NCBI GenBank assembly: GCA_946223355.1
Contig: CAMIPB010000009.1
Span: 1 to 64,000 of the forward strand
Reading direction: 5' to 3'
From: an uncultured Corynebacterium sp.
Lineage (GTDB): Bacteria; Actinomycetota; Actinomycetes; Mycobacteriales; Mycobacteriaceae
Length of the DNA: 64,000 nt
The notes below the pieces were generated by a model. It made no database searches. It was not told the origin of the DNA and saw nothing but the letters and a program-made list of their open reading frames with translations. Position 1 is the first letter of the stretch; every line of letters begins with the position of its first letter. Shown here in pieces: positions 8,393-17,748 of the stretch. The translations under genes were made by a program, and so were the position numbers.

Positions 8393-9709
8393 GTGAACCT
8401 CATGGTTGTACTTCACATTCTCATTGTCTTAGCGGCAATTGTCCTGGGTGCACGTCTAGGCTCTATCGCAATTGGTTTTGCTGGCGGTCTCGGCGTTCTT
8501 GCGCTCGCAGCCACAGGCCTAAACGTCACCTTCGACGACATCCCGTTCGACGTGATCGGCATCATCATGTGTGTGATCGCGGCGATTTCCGCGATGCAGC
8601 GCGCTGGTGGCATGGACTACTTGGTACACCTCGCAGAAAAGGCTCTGCGAAAGAATCCAAAGCAAATCACGCTCTTTGCGCCAATGGTCACCTGGCTCAT
8701 GACGGTACTCGCAGGCACCGGCCATACTGCGTTCTCGACCATGCCCGTTATCGTCGAAGTTGCAAAAGAAGGCGGTGTGCGCCCCTCACGCCCGCTTTCC
8801 ATTGCGGTTGTGGCGTCTCAGATGGCAATCTGTGCTTCCCCAATTTCCGCTGCTGTAGTATTTTTGGCCAGCGTCACTGAACCACTGGGCGTCGGGTACC
8901 TGCAGATTCTAGGAATCATGATTCCTGCTACGTTCTTGTCCATCATTCCTGCTGCTTGGGTGGCAAACCGTATGGGTAAGGACTTGGAAGACGATCCTAT
9001 CTATCAGGAGCGTCTTGCTGCCGGAACTGTAAAGGCTCCAATTGGTCAAACCCAAGTTGAATTACCAAAAGGGGCAAAAGCTTCGGTTGCAATCTTTGGT
9101 ATTGCCATCCTGGTCGTCATGGTCTACGCCTCGCTCATCTCTGAGCAGCTGGGAATTATCACAGAGCCTACGCTTCCACGAAATGAAGCGATTATGGCTG
9201 TGATGCTAGCTGCCGCGACTATCATTGTTTTGATAGCTAAGATTCCTTCCGCGGATATCCTTAACACGCAGGTATTTCGTTCAGGTATGTCTGCATGTAT
9301 CTGTGTATTGGGCGTTGCTTGGTTGGGCACGACTTTGGTCAACGCTTACCTTGAAGATATTAAGGCCTTCTCTGGAGACATCTTGAAGTCTTCTCCTTGG
9401 CTTTTGGCGGTTGTGCTGTTCTTCGCTGCGGCCCTGCTGTACTCACAGGCGACGACTGCGAAGACGCTCATGCCAGCCGCGCTCGCTCTCGGTGTTAGCC
9501 CATTGACTGCTGTTGCAGCGTTCCCTGCGGTATCTGCTCTGTTTGTCTTGCCAACGTACCCAACACTGCTTGCTGCCGTGGAGATGGACGATACGGGTTC
9601 GACTCGAATTGGCAAGGCCGTGTTCAATCACCCGTTCCTTTTGCCAGGTGTCATCAGCATCGTAGTATCCGTTTTGCTCGGTTACGCGCTAGGAGCTGTG
9701 CTCATTTAG
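8393..9709 (+). CDS. Dcu-family C4-dicarboxylate carrier
   Basis: A 438-residue membrane protein of the DcuA/DcuB family, which exchange or take up fumarate, malate, succinate and aspartate. The N-terminal LGARLGSIAIGFAGG, the TGHTAFSTMPVI segment near residue 105 and the conserved C-terminal TTAKTLMPAALALG, FPAVSALFVLPTYPT and GSTRIGKAVFNHPF blocks are typical. About ten to twelve membrane helices are apparent. The reading frame starts with GTG at 8393 (AGAAAG just upstream); ATG 8402 is an alternative. With aspA it could import aspartate and export the resulting fumarate or succinate. Confidence 0.93.
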   Translation: MNLMVVLHILIVLAAIVLGARLGSIAIGFAGGLGVLALAATGLNVTFDDIPFDVIGIIMCVIAAISAMQRAGGMDYLVHLAEKALRKNPKQITLFAPMVTWLMTVLAGTGHTAFSTMPVIVEVAKEGGVRPSRPLSIAVVASQMAICASPISAAVVFLASVTEPLGVGYLQILGIMIPATFLSIIPAAWVANRMGKDLEDDPIYQERLAAGTVKAPIGQTQVELPKGAKASVAIFGIAILVVMVYASLISEQLGIITEPTLPRNEAIMAVMLAAATIIVLIAKIPSADILNTQVFRSGMSACICVLGVAWLGTTLVNAYLEDIKAFSGDILKSSPWLLAVVLFFAAALLYSQATTAKTLMPAALALGVSPLTAVAAFPAVSALFVLPTYPTLLAAVEMDDTGSTRIGKAVFNHPFLLPGVISIVVSVLLGYALGAVLI

Positions 9710-9720
9710 AACACGTTCTA
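9707..9720. repeat. 14-bp perfect palindrome over the dcuA-like stop codon
   Basis: TAGAACACGTTCTA is its own reverse complement. It begins with the transporter's TAG stop and precedes the fhs promoter region by about 60 bases. The GAAC-N2-GTTC half-site spacing is two bases shorter than a LexA-type GAAC-N4-GTTC box. Confidence 0.5.
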
Positions 9721-9738
9721 CACTTTTGTAAGTAAAAC

Positions 9739-9770
9739 GAGGCTATCGTGAGGATTCTCACGGTAGCCTC
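9739..9770 (+). terminator. hairpin terminator between dcuA-like gene and fhs
   Basis: GAGGCTATCGTGAG pairs with CTCACGGTAGCCTC through 13 Watson-Crick pairs and one G-U, with a four-base GATT loop. The plus-strand U-tract is weak (ACTTGC); AAAA precedes the stem. Confidence 0.65.
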
Positions 9771-9803
9771 ACTTGCTATAACCAGTTGGGTATCATGGTT
9801 ATT

Positions 9804-11465
9804 ATGACTTTCCCATCTGACGTTGAAATTGCTCAAGCTCACCAGATCCAACCCATCACAGAAATTGCGTCGAAAGCGAAGCTGCCTGAAGATGCATTGA
9901 TTCCATACGGCACCACCAAGGCCAAAGTGGACATCACCAAGCTCGATTTCAGTCGCACTCCCGGCAAGCTCGTACTTGTCACCGGCGTATCTCCCACCCC
10001 TGCAGGCGAGGGCAAGTCCACTACTCTCATCGGTATCGCCGATGCCTTGGAAAAGCTCGACAAAAATCCTATGGTCGCAATCCGTGAACCTTCCCAAGGG
10101 CCGGTAATGGGTATCAAGGGAGGTGCAGCTGGCGGCGGATACGCGCAGATCGTCCCAATGGAAGACATCAACCTTCATTTCACGGGGGACTTCCATGCCA
10201 TTACCGCGGCAACGAATACCCTGGCAGCTATCATTGACAACCACATCCATCAGGATAATGCTCTGGGGATTGACCCTCGTCGCGTGACCTGGCAACGATG
10301 CATGGACGTCAATGACCGTGCGCTTCGCAACGTTGTAACTGGGCTCGGTGGCCCAGCACACGGTGTGCCGAGTGAAACCGGATTCACCATCACCGCAGCT
10401 AGTGAAATTATGGCGATCCTGGGACTTGCGACCAGCCTAGAAGATTTAAAGGAACGTCTCGCTGCAATCACTATCGGATACACCTACGACCAGAAGCCAG
10501 TCACCGCGGGAGACCTCAACTGCGCGGGCGCACTCACAGCTTTGATGAGCGATGCACTCAACCCGAACCTAGTTCAAACCCTTGGTGGGGTTCCAGCTTT
10601 CGTACACGCCGGCCCATTTGCGAACATTGCTCACGGCTGTAACTCGCTTTTGGCTACCAAGACCGCACTGGCATACGGCGATATTGTGTTGACCGAGGCA
10701 GGTTTCGGAGCAGATCTGGGCGGCGAAAAATTCATGGATGTCAAAGCCCGATTCGGAGACCTCGATGTAGCCGGAGCCGTATTGGTCACCACCATTCGTT
10801 CGATGAAGTACAACGGTGGCGTAGCTAAAGACAACCTCACCGATGAGAATTTAGATGCGCTGCGTGATGGAATCGTGAACCTGGAACGACACGTTGAGAA
10901 CATGCGAAAGTTTGGCATAGCTCCTGTCGTAGCGGTAAACCTCTTCCCATCAGACACTGATGCTGAACGCGAGTTCATGCGTTCTTGGGCGAGTGAATTC
11001 GGTGTGGCGCTAGAGGAATCGGATGTGTTTGCCAAGGGCGGTGACGGTGCAATGGACCTTGCGCGGACCCTCTTGGATAATCTGGACGCAGAAGCAACGC
11101 AGCTTTACGACCCAGCGGAGGGAATTGAGGCGTCGATTTCTACTATTGCCCAAGAGATTTACAGGGCTAAAGACGTGGTCTACGGAGCTAAAGCTGTCAA
11201 GGACTTGAAGTACATCAAGGACAACGGTTGGGACAATTTCCCTGTGGTGATCTCTAAGACGCAATATTCATTTAGTGATGACCCAACCCAGCTGGGTGCA
11301 CCTGAGGGGCACACGCTCCACGTCCGTGAGCTCTTGCCTCGTACGGGTTCGGGCTTCATTGTGGTGCTCACCGGAGATGTTATGACGATGCCGGGCTTAC
11401 CTAAAAAGCCAAGCGCAGAACGCATCGATGTAGATACTGATGGTGTTATTTCTGGCTTGTTCTAG
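9804..11465 (+). CDS. fhs: formate--tetrahydrofolate ligase
   Basis: Makes 10-formyl-tetrahydrofolate from formate, ATP and THF, feeding purine and formyl-Met synthesis. The P-loop TPAGEGKSTT is at about residue 66, followed by REPSQGPVMGIKGGAAGGGYAQ-type sequence and FTGDFHAIT, all diagnostic. Length 553 is normal for the family. The reading frame is open to a TTG at 9786 with ATGs at 9795 and 9804. I chose 9804 because family members begin MTFPSD-like, but a TATAAC box with an upstream TG (9775-9782) could start a transcript close to 9795. A hairpin terminator isolates it from the carrier gene. Confidence 0.96.
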   Translation: MTFPSDVEIAQAHQIQPITEIASKAKLPEDALIPYGTTKAKVDITKLDFSRTPGKLVLVTGVSPTPAGEGKSTTLIGIADALEKLDKNPMVAIREPSQGPVMGIKGGAAGGGYAQIVPMEDINLHFTGDFHAITAATNTLAAIIDNHIHQDNALGIDPRRVTWQRCMDVNDRALRNVVTGLGGPAHGVPSETGFTITAASEIMAILGLATSLEDLKERLAAITIGYTYDQKPVTAGDLNCAGALTALMSDALNPNLVQTLGGVPAFVHAGPFANIAHGCNSLLATKTALAYGDIVLTEAGFGADLGGEKFMDVKARFGDLDVAGAVLVTTIRSMKYNGGVAKDNLTDENLDALRDGIVNLERHVENMRKFGIAPVVAVNLFPSDTDAEREFMRSWASEFGVALEESDVFAKGGDGAMDLARTLLDNLDAEATQLYDPAEGIEASISTIAQEIYRAKDVVYGAKAVKDLKYIKDNGWDNFPVVISKTQYSFSDDPTQLGAPEGHTLHVRELLPRTGSGFIVVLTGDVMTMPGLPKKPSAERIDVDTDGVISGLF

Positions 11466-11471
11466 CCTCTA

Positions 11472-12317
11472 CTAGTCGGCGGTGTCTCCCGGCCATCCTG
11501 GATAGGCAGGGGGAGTGCCGCCGAATTCAGGGCATATGTCCTGAAAGTGGCACCAACCACACAGTTTAGATTTGCGCGGTCTAAACGTTCCACTTTGACC
11601 ATCCATTTTGATTTTGGACCAAAGTTCACCGAGGTCACGTTCAAAATACTCAAGCTCTTCTTTGCTCGGGGACAAGATCAAAGAATCAACCACTTTGAGA
11701 TACATGAGCCTCAGCTGTGTCGGGATGACACCTCGCAATCGCCAGTACACCAGCGCGTAGAATCGCATTTGAAATTTTGCAGAGTCTGCGTAGCGAGGCA
11801 GGGGCTTCTTGCCCGTTTTATAATCCACCACTCGCACCTCGCCAGTTGGTGCGACGTCGACGCGGTCAATAAAACCGCGGACAGGAACCTCGTTAGGCAG
11901 TACTGACTCCACGTATAGCTCGATGGCAGCAGAGTCAAAAGCGGAGGGGTCCTCCATCATGAAATACCCCTTGACCAGCTCTCGGCATTCGATCAGAAAG
12001 TCCAAAGTGCGATCTTCAGGAACCAATTCCAAAAGTTCAGAATCCGCCGCAGTCATGGCTTCCCACGTGGGTTTAAGAAACTTCACGGCCGCCGGATAGG
12101 TCCGCTCAGGGCGGGGAAGATCATGAAGCTTCTCCAACGCCGCATGGACTAACGTTCCTTTGACCTGAGCAACCGTCGATGGCTCAGGAAGTTTGTCAAT
12201 TGCCCGGTACCTGTACAGCAATGGGCACTGCTGATAGTCAGACGCTCGAGATGGAGAAAGCGCGAGTTTGGCTCTTTTAGGTTTGGCAGAAGTTTCCTGC
12301 TGAGTCGAAGAAGTCAT
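11472..12317 (-). CDS. RecB-family (Cas4-like) nuclease with Fe-S cluster cysteines
   Basis: 281 residues of PD-(D/E)XK nuclease fold: SPSRASDYQQCP near residue 21, the GTLVHAALE histidine motif near 54, GFIDRVD as motif II, VVDYKTGKK as the catalytic DxK motif, and a C-terminal CGWCHFQDIC cluster. The lone cysteine near residue 31 plus these three form the usual four ligands of a 4Fe-4S cluster in AddB/Cas4-type nucleases. There is no helicase domain and no cas gene nearby, so this is the stand-alone actinobacterial RecB-like exonuclease, probably in DNA repair. Convergent with fhs (6-base gap), divergent from the aminopeptidase. Confidence 0.9.
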   Translation of the reverse strand: MTSSTQQETSAKPKRAKLALSPSRASDYQQCPLLYRYRAIDKLPEPSTVAQVKGTLVHAALEKLHDLPRPERTYPAAVKFLKPTWEAMTAADSELLELVPEDRTLDFLIECRELVKGYFMMEDPSAFDSAAIELYVESVLPNEVPVRGFIDRVDVAPTGEVRVVDYKTGKKPLPRYADSAKFQMRFYALVYWRLRGVIPTQLRLMYLKVVDSLILSPSKEELEYFERDLGELWSKIKMDGQSGTFRPRKSKLCGWCHFQDICPEFGGTPPAYPGWPGDTAD

Positions 12318-12365
12318 TGTGGGTATTTAAACATATCTCCACCTGTTTCATGGCAAGCTTGAGTT

Positions 12366-13616
12366 ATGTTTTCTACCACTGACTTTCTAGATTTCATTCA
12401 AGCGTCTCCGAGTTCGTATCACGCCGCGGCTGAGACAGCTCGTCGCTTGGAAGCTGAAGGTTTCGTCCAACAAGACGAAACTCAACCTTGGGATGCATCC
12501 CCAGGCGGACATTTCTTGGTTCGCGGTGGTGCTGTTCTTGCGTGGTGGGTCCCAGAAACAGCTGGAGTAAGCTCGGGATTTCGAATCATTGGTTCCCATA
12601 CGGACTCGCCGGGGTTTGTTGTAAAACCCGAAGCGCGATTGCGCGCCCACGAGTGGGAGCAAATTCCAGTTGAAGTCTACGGCGGGCCAATCCTGCACTC
12701 TTGGTTTGATCGCGAACTCACCATTGCGGGTCAAGTTGTGTTGAGTGATGGTTCGACACACCTGGTTAATACAGGTCCTATTGCTCGCATTCCGAACTTG
12801 GCAATCCACTTGGAGCGTTCGAATGAGTTCAAACCGGATAAGCAACAGCATTTGCAACCAGTTCTAAGCGTAGGTACCGCAACCTTGATGGGCACCATAG
12901 CTGAGCAACTCGGGGTTAATGAGGCGGACTGTGTAGCATTCAACCTTATTACTGCAGATGCCCAGCGTGGCGCGCTTTTTGGCGGCGAAGGTGAATTTAT
13001 AGCTGCTGGCAGAATGGATAATCTTTCAAGCGTGTATGCCTGCCTCAACGCTCTTCTAGACGCAAGCGCATCGGGTGACGCCGGTGACGATATTTTAGTT
13101 TTGGCAGCGTTTGACCACGAAGAAGTAGGTTCAGCCACCAGATTTGGTGCCGCTGGCCCAATTTTGGAAACAGTACTCAACCGAACGGCAAACGCACTCG
13201 GGGCTCACTCTGATGAACTTCACCAAATGTTTGCGCGCTCGAGTTGTATTTCCGCGGATGCAGCCCATTCAGTTCACCCAAATTACGCACAAAAACACGA
13301 TCCGACCCACCGTCCGATCATTGGTGCAGGTCCGGTAACCAAAATCAACGCTAATCAACGTTATGCTTCGCATGCTGGAACCGTCATGCTTTGGGAAACC
13401 GCGTGCAGAAGCGCCGGGGTAGAAGTTCAGCGATTTGTGGGCAATAACGAGGTGCCGTGCGGAAGCACGATAGGTCCGATTACTGCCACACGCTTAGGCA
13501 TCGATACCGTCGACGTGGGTGTTCCTATGTTGTCTATGCACTCAGCTCGAGAAATGATTGGCGTGGGGGATCAAGCTGGTCTTGAACAAGGTCTCCTTTA
13601 TTACTTGATTTCATAG
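12366..13616 (+). CDS. M18-family aminopeptidase
   Basis: 416-residue zinc aminopeptidase of the aspartyl aminopeptidase/PepM18 group, a cytosolic enzyme releasing acidic N-terminal residues in peptide turnover. Metal-ligand and catalytic motifs are in place: GSHTDSPG near residue 76, RMDNLSSVY near 216, FDHEEVGS near 250, and the C-terminal SMHSAREM near 395. Start ATG is the first in frame; there is no obvious ribosome-binding site and no clean -10 box, so the start has some uncertainty. A 48-base gap separates it from the divergent nuclease gene. Confidence 0.94.
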   Translation: MFSTTDFLDFIQASPSSYHAAAETARRLEAEGFVQQDETQPWDASPGGHFLVRGGAVLAWWVPETAGVSSGFRIIGSHTDSPGFVVKPEARLRAHEWEQIPVEVYGGPILHSWFDRELTIAGQVVLSDGSTHLVNTGPIARIPNLAIHLERSNEFKPDKQQHLQPVLSVGTATLMGTIAEQLGVNEADCVAFNLITADAQRGALFGGEGEFIAAGRMDNLSSVYACLNALLDASASGDAGDDILVLAAFDHEEVGSATRFGAAGPILETVLNRTANALGAHSDELHQMFARSSCISADAAHSVHPNYAQKHDPTHRPIIGAGPVTKINANQRYASHAGTVMLWETACRSAGVEVQRFVGNNEVPCGSTIGPITATRLGIDTVDVGVPMLSMHSAREMIGVGDQAGLEQGLLYYLIS

Positions 13617-13680
13617 CTCGCAGCGTAGGCTAGGGATTCAGTATCTTTAGATTGTCTATCCATACGAAAGGCTCGTTTTA

Positions 13681-14517
13681 ATGCCTTATTCCGGTCCATT
13701 TCAATTTGGCGACCGCGTTCAACTCACTGATGCGAAACGCCGTCATTACACTGTGGTGCTTCAACAGGACGAGCAGTTCCACTCGCATAAAGGCATCATT
13801 GAACACAACGACATAGTTGGGATGGATGAGGGTTCGGTGATTAAGTCGACTCTCGGCTCAGACTTCCTTTTGTTTCGCCACCTCATGGTTGATCACGTCT
13901 TGTCTATGCCTCGTGGCGCGGCGGTGATCTATCCGAAGGACTCGGCTCAAATACTTGTCGAGGGCGATATTTTTATGGGTGCCCGTGTGCTCGAGGCAGG
14001 GGCCGGATCGGGTGCACTGTCCATGACGCTTTTGCGTGCGGTTGGTCCAGAGGGCCACGTCTTTTCCTATGAAATTCGAGACGACCATCTGGAGTACGCG
14101 GTTGATAATGTGACCGAATACTTTGGTGAGCAACCTGCATGGTGGACACCGAAGCTTGGAGATCTTAAAGACGTCACAGTAGAAGATCTAGGCGGCCCGG
14201 TCGACCGCATCATTCTTGATATGTTGGAACCATGGGAATGTCTCGAGCAGGTTAGAGACTTGCTTATTCCGGGTGGTGTCTTCATGACCTACGTGGCTAC
14301 AGTCCCGCAGTTAATGAAGGTCATGGAAGGCATCCGTGAACTCAAGTGCTTTACCGAACCTCGCGCGTGGGAGTCGTTGGTCCGGGACTGGAAGGTCGAA
14401 GGCCTAGCAACTCGCCCGGAGCACCGCATGAATGCACACACTGCTTTCTTGATTTGGACTCGCCGTTTGGCCGACGGAGTGACCCCACCGCGTCCACAAC
14501 GTCGCGCGCGAAAGTAA
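13681..14517 (+). CDS. trmI: tRNA (adenine-58-N1)-methyltransferase
   Basis: SAM-dependent enzyme making m1A58 in the T-loop of tRNAs. The N-terminal beta domain (GPFQFGDRVQLTDAKRR) is followed by the Rossmann methyltransferase domain with motif I VLEAGAGSGALS near residue 102, and DMLEPW near 180 as the substrate-site motif. The 278-residue length and lysine/arginine-rich tail fit. GAAAGG precedes the ATG. In mycobacteria the same gene stands directly before mpa, and it does here (24-base gap), so it likely heads or shares the pupylation transcription unit. Confidence 0.95.
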   Translation: MPYSGPFQFGDRVQLTDAKRRHYTVVLQQDEQFHSHKGIIEHNDIVGMDEGSVIKSTLGSDFLLFRHLMVDHVLSMPRGAAVIYPKDSAQILVEGDIFMGARVLEAGAGSGALSMTLLRAVGPEGHVFSYEIRDDHLEYAVDNVTEYFGEQPAWWTPKLGDLKDVTVEDLGGPVDRIILDMLEPWECLEQVRDLLIPGGVFMTYVATVPQLMKVMEGIRELKCFTEPRAWESLVRDWKVEGLATRPEHRMNAHTAFLIWTRRLADGVTPPRPQRRARK

Positions 14518-14541
14518 CTAAGTAGACGGGGACCGGCCACT

Positions 14542-15942
14542 ATGACGGAGTCTGAGAAGACCACTTCACAGGAAAACAAAGAGCTTCAGCGCTCGAACTT
14601 TGCCCTGAAGACGGCGTTACGCAAAGCACGTGAACAACTTAGCAAGCAGCACGCGCAGTTAGAAGCCCTGGCAGAGCCTCCGCTGACTTATGCCACAGTC
14701 CTAGAGGTTCCGAATCGACATCGTCGCGTACAAACTCGTGAAGTCGATGTCATCGTTGGAGGAAGGCGGCTGCTGGTTAAGGTTTCTCCACAGGTGGCCT
14801 TTAGTGCCTTAAAACCAGGAGTTCTCGTGCGTCTGGGCGAAGGACAAGTTGTGGTGGAGGTTGGACACGAGGATCCGGCAAACACTGTCATGGTTGTTCA
14901 ACAAATTCTCACCGAGAACAAGGTACTTGCGGGAACTGATAGCGGGGAAAGCCGGAGCATCCTTTTAGCGCAGGACTTATACAATAACGTTCGCGAAGGT
15001 GATTCCGTTTTAGTCAATCAGACGATCAACATGGCTGTTGAATGCATTCAACGCCTAGAGCTATCACAAGTAGTGCTCGAAGAAAGCCCTCAAGTATCGT
15101 TTGCTGATATTGGCGGGTTGGATGAACAGATCGAACTGATCAGGGACTCCATCGAGTTACCATATGCCTACCCCGAAATTTACTCGCGTATGGACCTCAA
15201 GCCGCCTAAAGGTGTTTTGCTTTATGGTCCTCCTGGCTGTGGAAAAACAATGATTGCCAAAGCAATAGCCACCACTTTAGTAGGTGATGGTGGGCAACCT
15301 GCACATTTTCTTAATGTCAAAGGCCCTGAGCTACTCGCTAAGTTTGTCGGAGAATCGGAGCGGCACATACGCATGATTTTTAAACGTGCCAATGCTCTCG
15401 CAGCACAGGATACTTCTCGGCCAGTTGTAATATTTTTTGACGAGATGGAGTCCGTCTTTCGTACCCGGGGGAGCGGAAAGTCTTCGGATATCGAAACCAC
15501 AGTGGTTCCACAACTGCTTACTGAAATGGATGGTGTGGAGGCCGTTCGAAACATCATGATCATCGGCGCAACCAACCGGCCTGATCTCATTGATCCGGCA
15601 CTAATGCGGCCTGGTCGTCTAGACGTAAAAATTGAGGTAGCGCGTCCAGATAGGAAAGCGACGCGAGAGATCTTCGCCCAACATCTATCTGAAGCTTTGC
15701 CGTTTGATTGCGACAGGGGAGAACTCATTGATTTGGCTACCGCCCTTTTATGGGAGCATGAAGCAACACTTGAGATCTCTGGTGCACTTGTTGCAAACGT
15801 CGTCGCACGTGCTAAAAAACACGCCGTGAAGAATTTTATTCATTATAAAAATGGCGACACTACAAAGCTAGACGTGGGTATTGGGCCATCCGACATCGAA
15901 CACGCAGTGTTTTCCGAAGTTTCTGAGGCACAATCCCTTTAG
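14542..15942 (+). CDS. mpa: ARC/Mpa AAA ATPase of the pupylation system, no proteasome-docking tail
   Basis: Hexameric ATPase that engages pupylated proteins. Order of parts: N-terminal coiled coil (about residues 5-45) that binds Pup, tandem OB folds (about 55-190), then an AAA domain with Walker A GPPGCGKT (229-236), Walker B VIFFDE (296-301) and arginine-finger MRPGR near 356. At 466 residues it is shorter than mycobacterial Mpa (about 600). The C-terminus ends SEAQSL and lacks the GQYL tail that opens the 20S proteasome; no prcA/prcB genes are present in the cluster. In C. glutamicum the corresponding ATPase works without a proteasome, for example in releasing iron from pupylated ferritin. 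Confidence 0.95.
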   Translation: MTESEKTTSQENKELQRSNFALKTALRKAREQLSKQHAQLEALAEPPLTYATVLEVPNRHRRVQTREVDVIVGGRRLLVKVSPQVAFSALKPGVLVRLGEGQVVVEVGHEDPANTVMVVQQILTENKVLAGTDSGESRSILLAQDLYNNVREGDSVLVNQTINMAVECIQRLELSQVVLEESPQVSFADIGGLDEQIELIRDSIELPYAYPEIYSRMDLKPPKGVLLYGPPGCGKTMIAKAIATTLVGDGGQPAHFLNVKGPELLAKFVGESERHIRMIFKRANALAAQDTSRPVVIFFDEMESVFRTRGSGKSSDIETTVVPQLLTEMDGVEAVRNIMIIGATNRPDLIDPALMRPGRLDVKIEVARPDRKATREIFAQHLSEALPFDCDRGELIDLATALLWEHEATLEISGALVANVVARAKKHAVKNFIHYKNGDTTKLDVGIGPSDIEHAVFSEVSEAQSL

Positions 15943-16020
15943 AACATAGTGTAGTTTCTCTGCATAGGCTCCCGTCTATATGTCGAAATTAACACAAGTA
16001 CTTTTAGAAAGAGAGACTAG

Positions 16021-17526
16021 ATGCCTCGGACAATTGGCACCGAGACAGAATTCGGAATTGCCACCCCGTCCGCGCCACAGTTCTCACCGGTGGTGAGCTC
16101 TACTCATGCTGTCGTAGGCTTTGCCGAACAAGGGCAAGCAAAATTAGTGCGTTGGGACTATTCAGGAGAACACCCTCTTACAGACGTAAAAGACGGGGAC
16201 CGGAAGCGATATGACCACAGACCGCAGCCCGATCCAGCTGCACTGGGCGTCGCTAATGCATTGTGTTTCAATGGTGCCCGCCTTTATGTTGATCACGCGC
16301 ACCCGGAGTATTCCTCGCCTGAATGCGGTGACATACACAAGGCGATGATTTATGACAAAGCGGGCGAGCACGTTCTTTACCAGTCAGTTCTGCATCTTGC
16401 GGAAATGCACAAAAATGGGCGCTCGGTACTTGAAGGTGACCAACCTTGTCCACCTATTAAGGTGTACAAGAACAACGTCGACGGCAAAGGCGCAAGCTAT
16501 GGTAGTCATGAGAATTACCAGTACCTGCGGTCCACGAACTTTGACGAGCTTGCTCAAGGCCTCATTCCTCTCTTTGTCACTCGACAAGTTCTAGTAGGGG
16601 CCGGTCGAGTTGGCTTAGGCACTGAAGGGCAAGAGCCGGGCTTTCAAATTTCCCAGCGTGCAGACTATATTGAAACTGATATTTCGCTGGAAACCACTTT
16701 CCATAGAGGAATCATTAATACGCGCGATGAACCGCATGCAGACCTTGAGCTTTTCGGCCGATTGCACGTAATCATCGGTGACGCAAATATGTCTCAAACG
16801 TCAATTTTGCTCAAACTTGGAATCACATCCATGGTTCTGGATGCTATTGAGACTGGCATCGACTTCAGTGATCTTAAATTGAAGAATCCGGTGGATGAGG
16901 TCCGAAATGTGAGTCGAGATTTGTCCCTGACTCACGTGCTTGAGCTTGCCGACGGTCGTTTTCTTACCGCCCTAGATATTCTTGCGGAATATCGTGACCG
17001 CGTGACAGCATCCAACGCCAGTGAGCGGCGCGTTTTGCAATGCTGGGACGAAGCAATGGCGTTGTTAAATCACGACCCTCTCTCCGCAGCACACTTGCTG
17101 GACTGGGTGGCTAAATACAAATTAGTCTCGTCTTTCCTTACAAGAGGCCTTGATATGTCAGATCCACGTGTTGCACTTATCGATTTGCAGTATTCGGATG
17201 TTGATCCTTCAACGTCGCTTTATCATGCGTTGGTTCGACGTGGACAAATGCGTGAATTGGTAGCGCCGGAAGAAATCAGGGCAGCAGCAACAACGCCCCC
17301 TCCATTAACCAGAGCTTATGCACGGGGCCGTATCGTGCAGGAGTTTTCAGAACACATCGTTTCAGCTAATTGGCAGAACCTGGTCCTGGCTGTTGATAAG
17401 AACTCTTCTGCAAGTTCGGAAACATTTGAGGTTGACTTGCGGCGCGCAGATTCTTGGTCACAGTACTCGTCGGCAGCTCATATCGACAAAGCGGTTTCCG
17501 CCGGTGACGTAACGTACTTACGTTAG
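16021..17526 (+). CDS. dop: Pup deamidase/depupylase
   Basis: Converts the C-terminal Gln of Pup to Glu and also removes Pup from targets. It belongs to the carboxylate-amine ligase fold shared with PafA: GTETEFGIATPS at the N-terminus holds the metal-binding glutamates, NNVDGKGASYGSHENY near residue 152, and NTRDEPHAD near 236. The long insertion loop between the first strand and the helix (about residues 40-75) separates Dop from PafA. A GAAAGAGAGA site precedes the ATG. The gene is directly followed by pup. Confidence 0.96.
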   Translation: MPRTIGTETEFGIATPSAPQFSPVVSSTHAVVGFAEQGQAKLVRWDYSGEHPLTDVKDGDRKRYDHRPQPDPAALGVANALCFNGARLYVDHAHPEYSSPECGDIHKAMIYDKAGEHVLYQSVLHLAEMHKNGRSVLEGDQPCPPIKVYKNNVDGKGASYGSHENYQYLRSTNFDELAQGLIPLFVTRQVLVGAGRVGLGTEGQEPGFQISQRADYIETDISLETTFHRGIINTRDEPHADLELFGRLHVIIGDANMSQTSILLKLGITSMVLDAIETGIDFSDLKLKNPVDEVRNVSRDLSLTHVLELADGRFLTALDILAEYRDRVTASNASERRVLQCWDEAMALLNHDPLSAAHLLDWVAKYKLVSSFLTRGLDMSDPRVALIDLQYSDVDPSTSLYHALVRRGQMRELVAPEEIRAAATTPPPLTRAYARGRIVQEFSEHIVSANWQNLVLAVDKNSSASSETFEVDLRRADSWSQYSSAAHIDKAVSAGDVTYLR

Positions 17527-17535
17527 GATAGAAGC

Positions 17536-17745
17536 ATGACATCGTCGAATCAGCCACAGCAACACTCCTCGCGCATCAACGCTTCTGATGAAGTTTCAGC
17601 CGTTGACAACTTTGTTGACGCTCCATCTGGAGTGTCCTACGGATCAAGCTCAGAAACAGCTGATTTACTCGACGAGATTGATTCGTTGTTAGAGGACGAC
17701 GCAGAGGATTATGTGCGTTCATTTGTACAAAAGGGCGGGCAATAA
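17536..17745 (+). CDS. pup: prokaryotic ubiquitin-like protein Pup
   Basis: 69 residues, acidic and intrinsically disordered in its N-terminal half, with the conserved C-terminal helix and tail LLEDDAEDYVRSFVQKGGQ. The final residue is Gln, so Dop deamidation to Glu is required before PafA can link it to target lysines. AGGA lies ten bases before the ATG. It is nine bases after dop and only three bases before the GTG of pafA; in mycobacteria the proteasome genes prcB and prcA occupy that gap. Confidence 0.98.
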   Translation: MTSSNQPQQHSSRINASDEVSAVDNFVDAPSGVSYGSSSETADLLDEIDSLLEDDAEDYVRSFVQKGGQ

Positions 17746-17748
17746 ACA

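Noticed and set aside
9707..9720. LexA box
   Set aside because: GAAC and GTTC are separated by two bases, not four as in the known actinobacterial box.
11472..12317. cas4 gene of a CRISPR system
   Set aside because: No repeat array or other cas genes in the window; the same stand-alone nuclease is common in actinobacteria.
15222..15728. 168-codon minus-strand frame inside mpa
   Set aside because: Ser/Arg-rich antisense artefact over the AAA domain.
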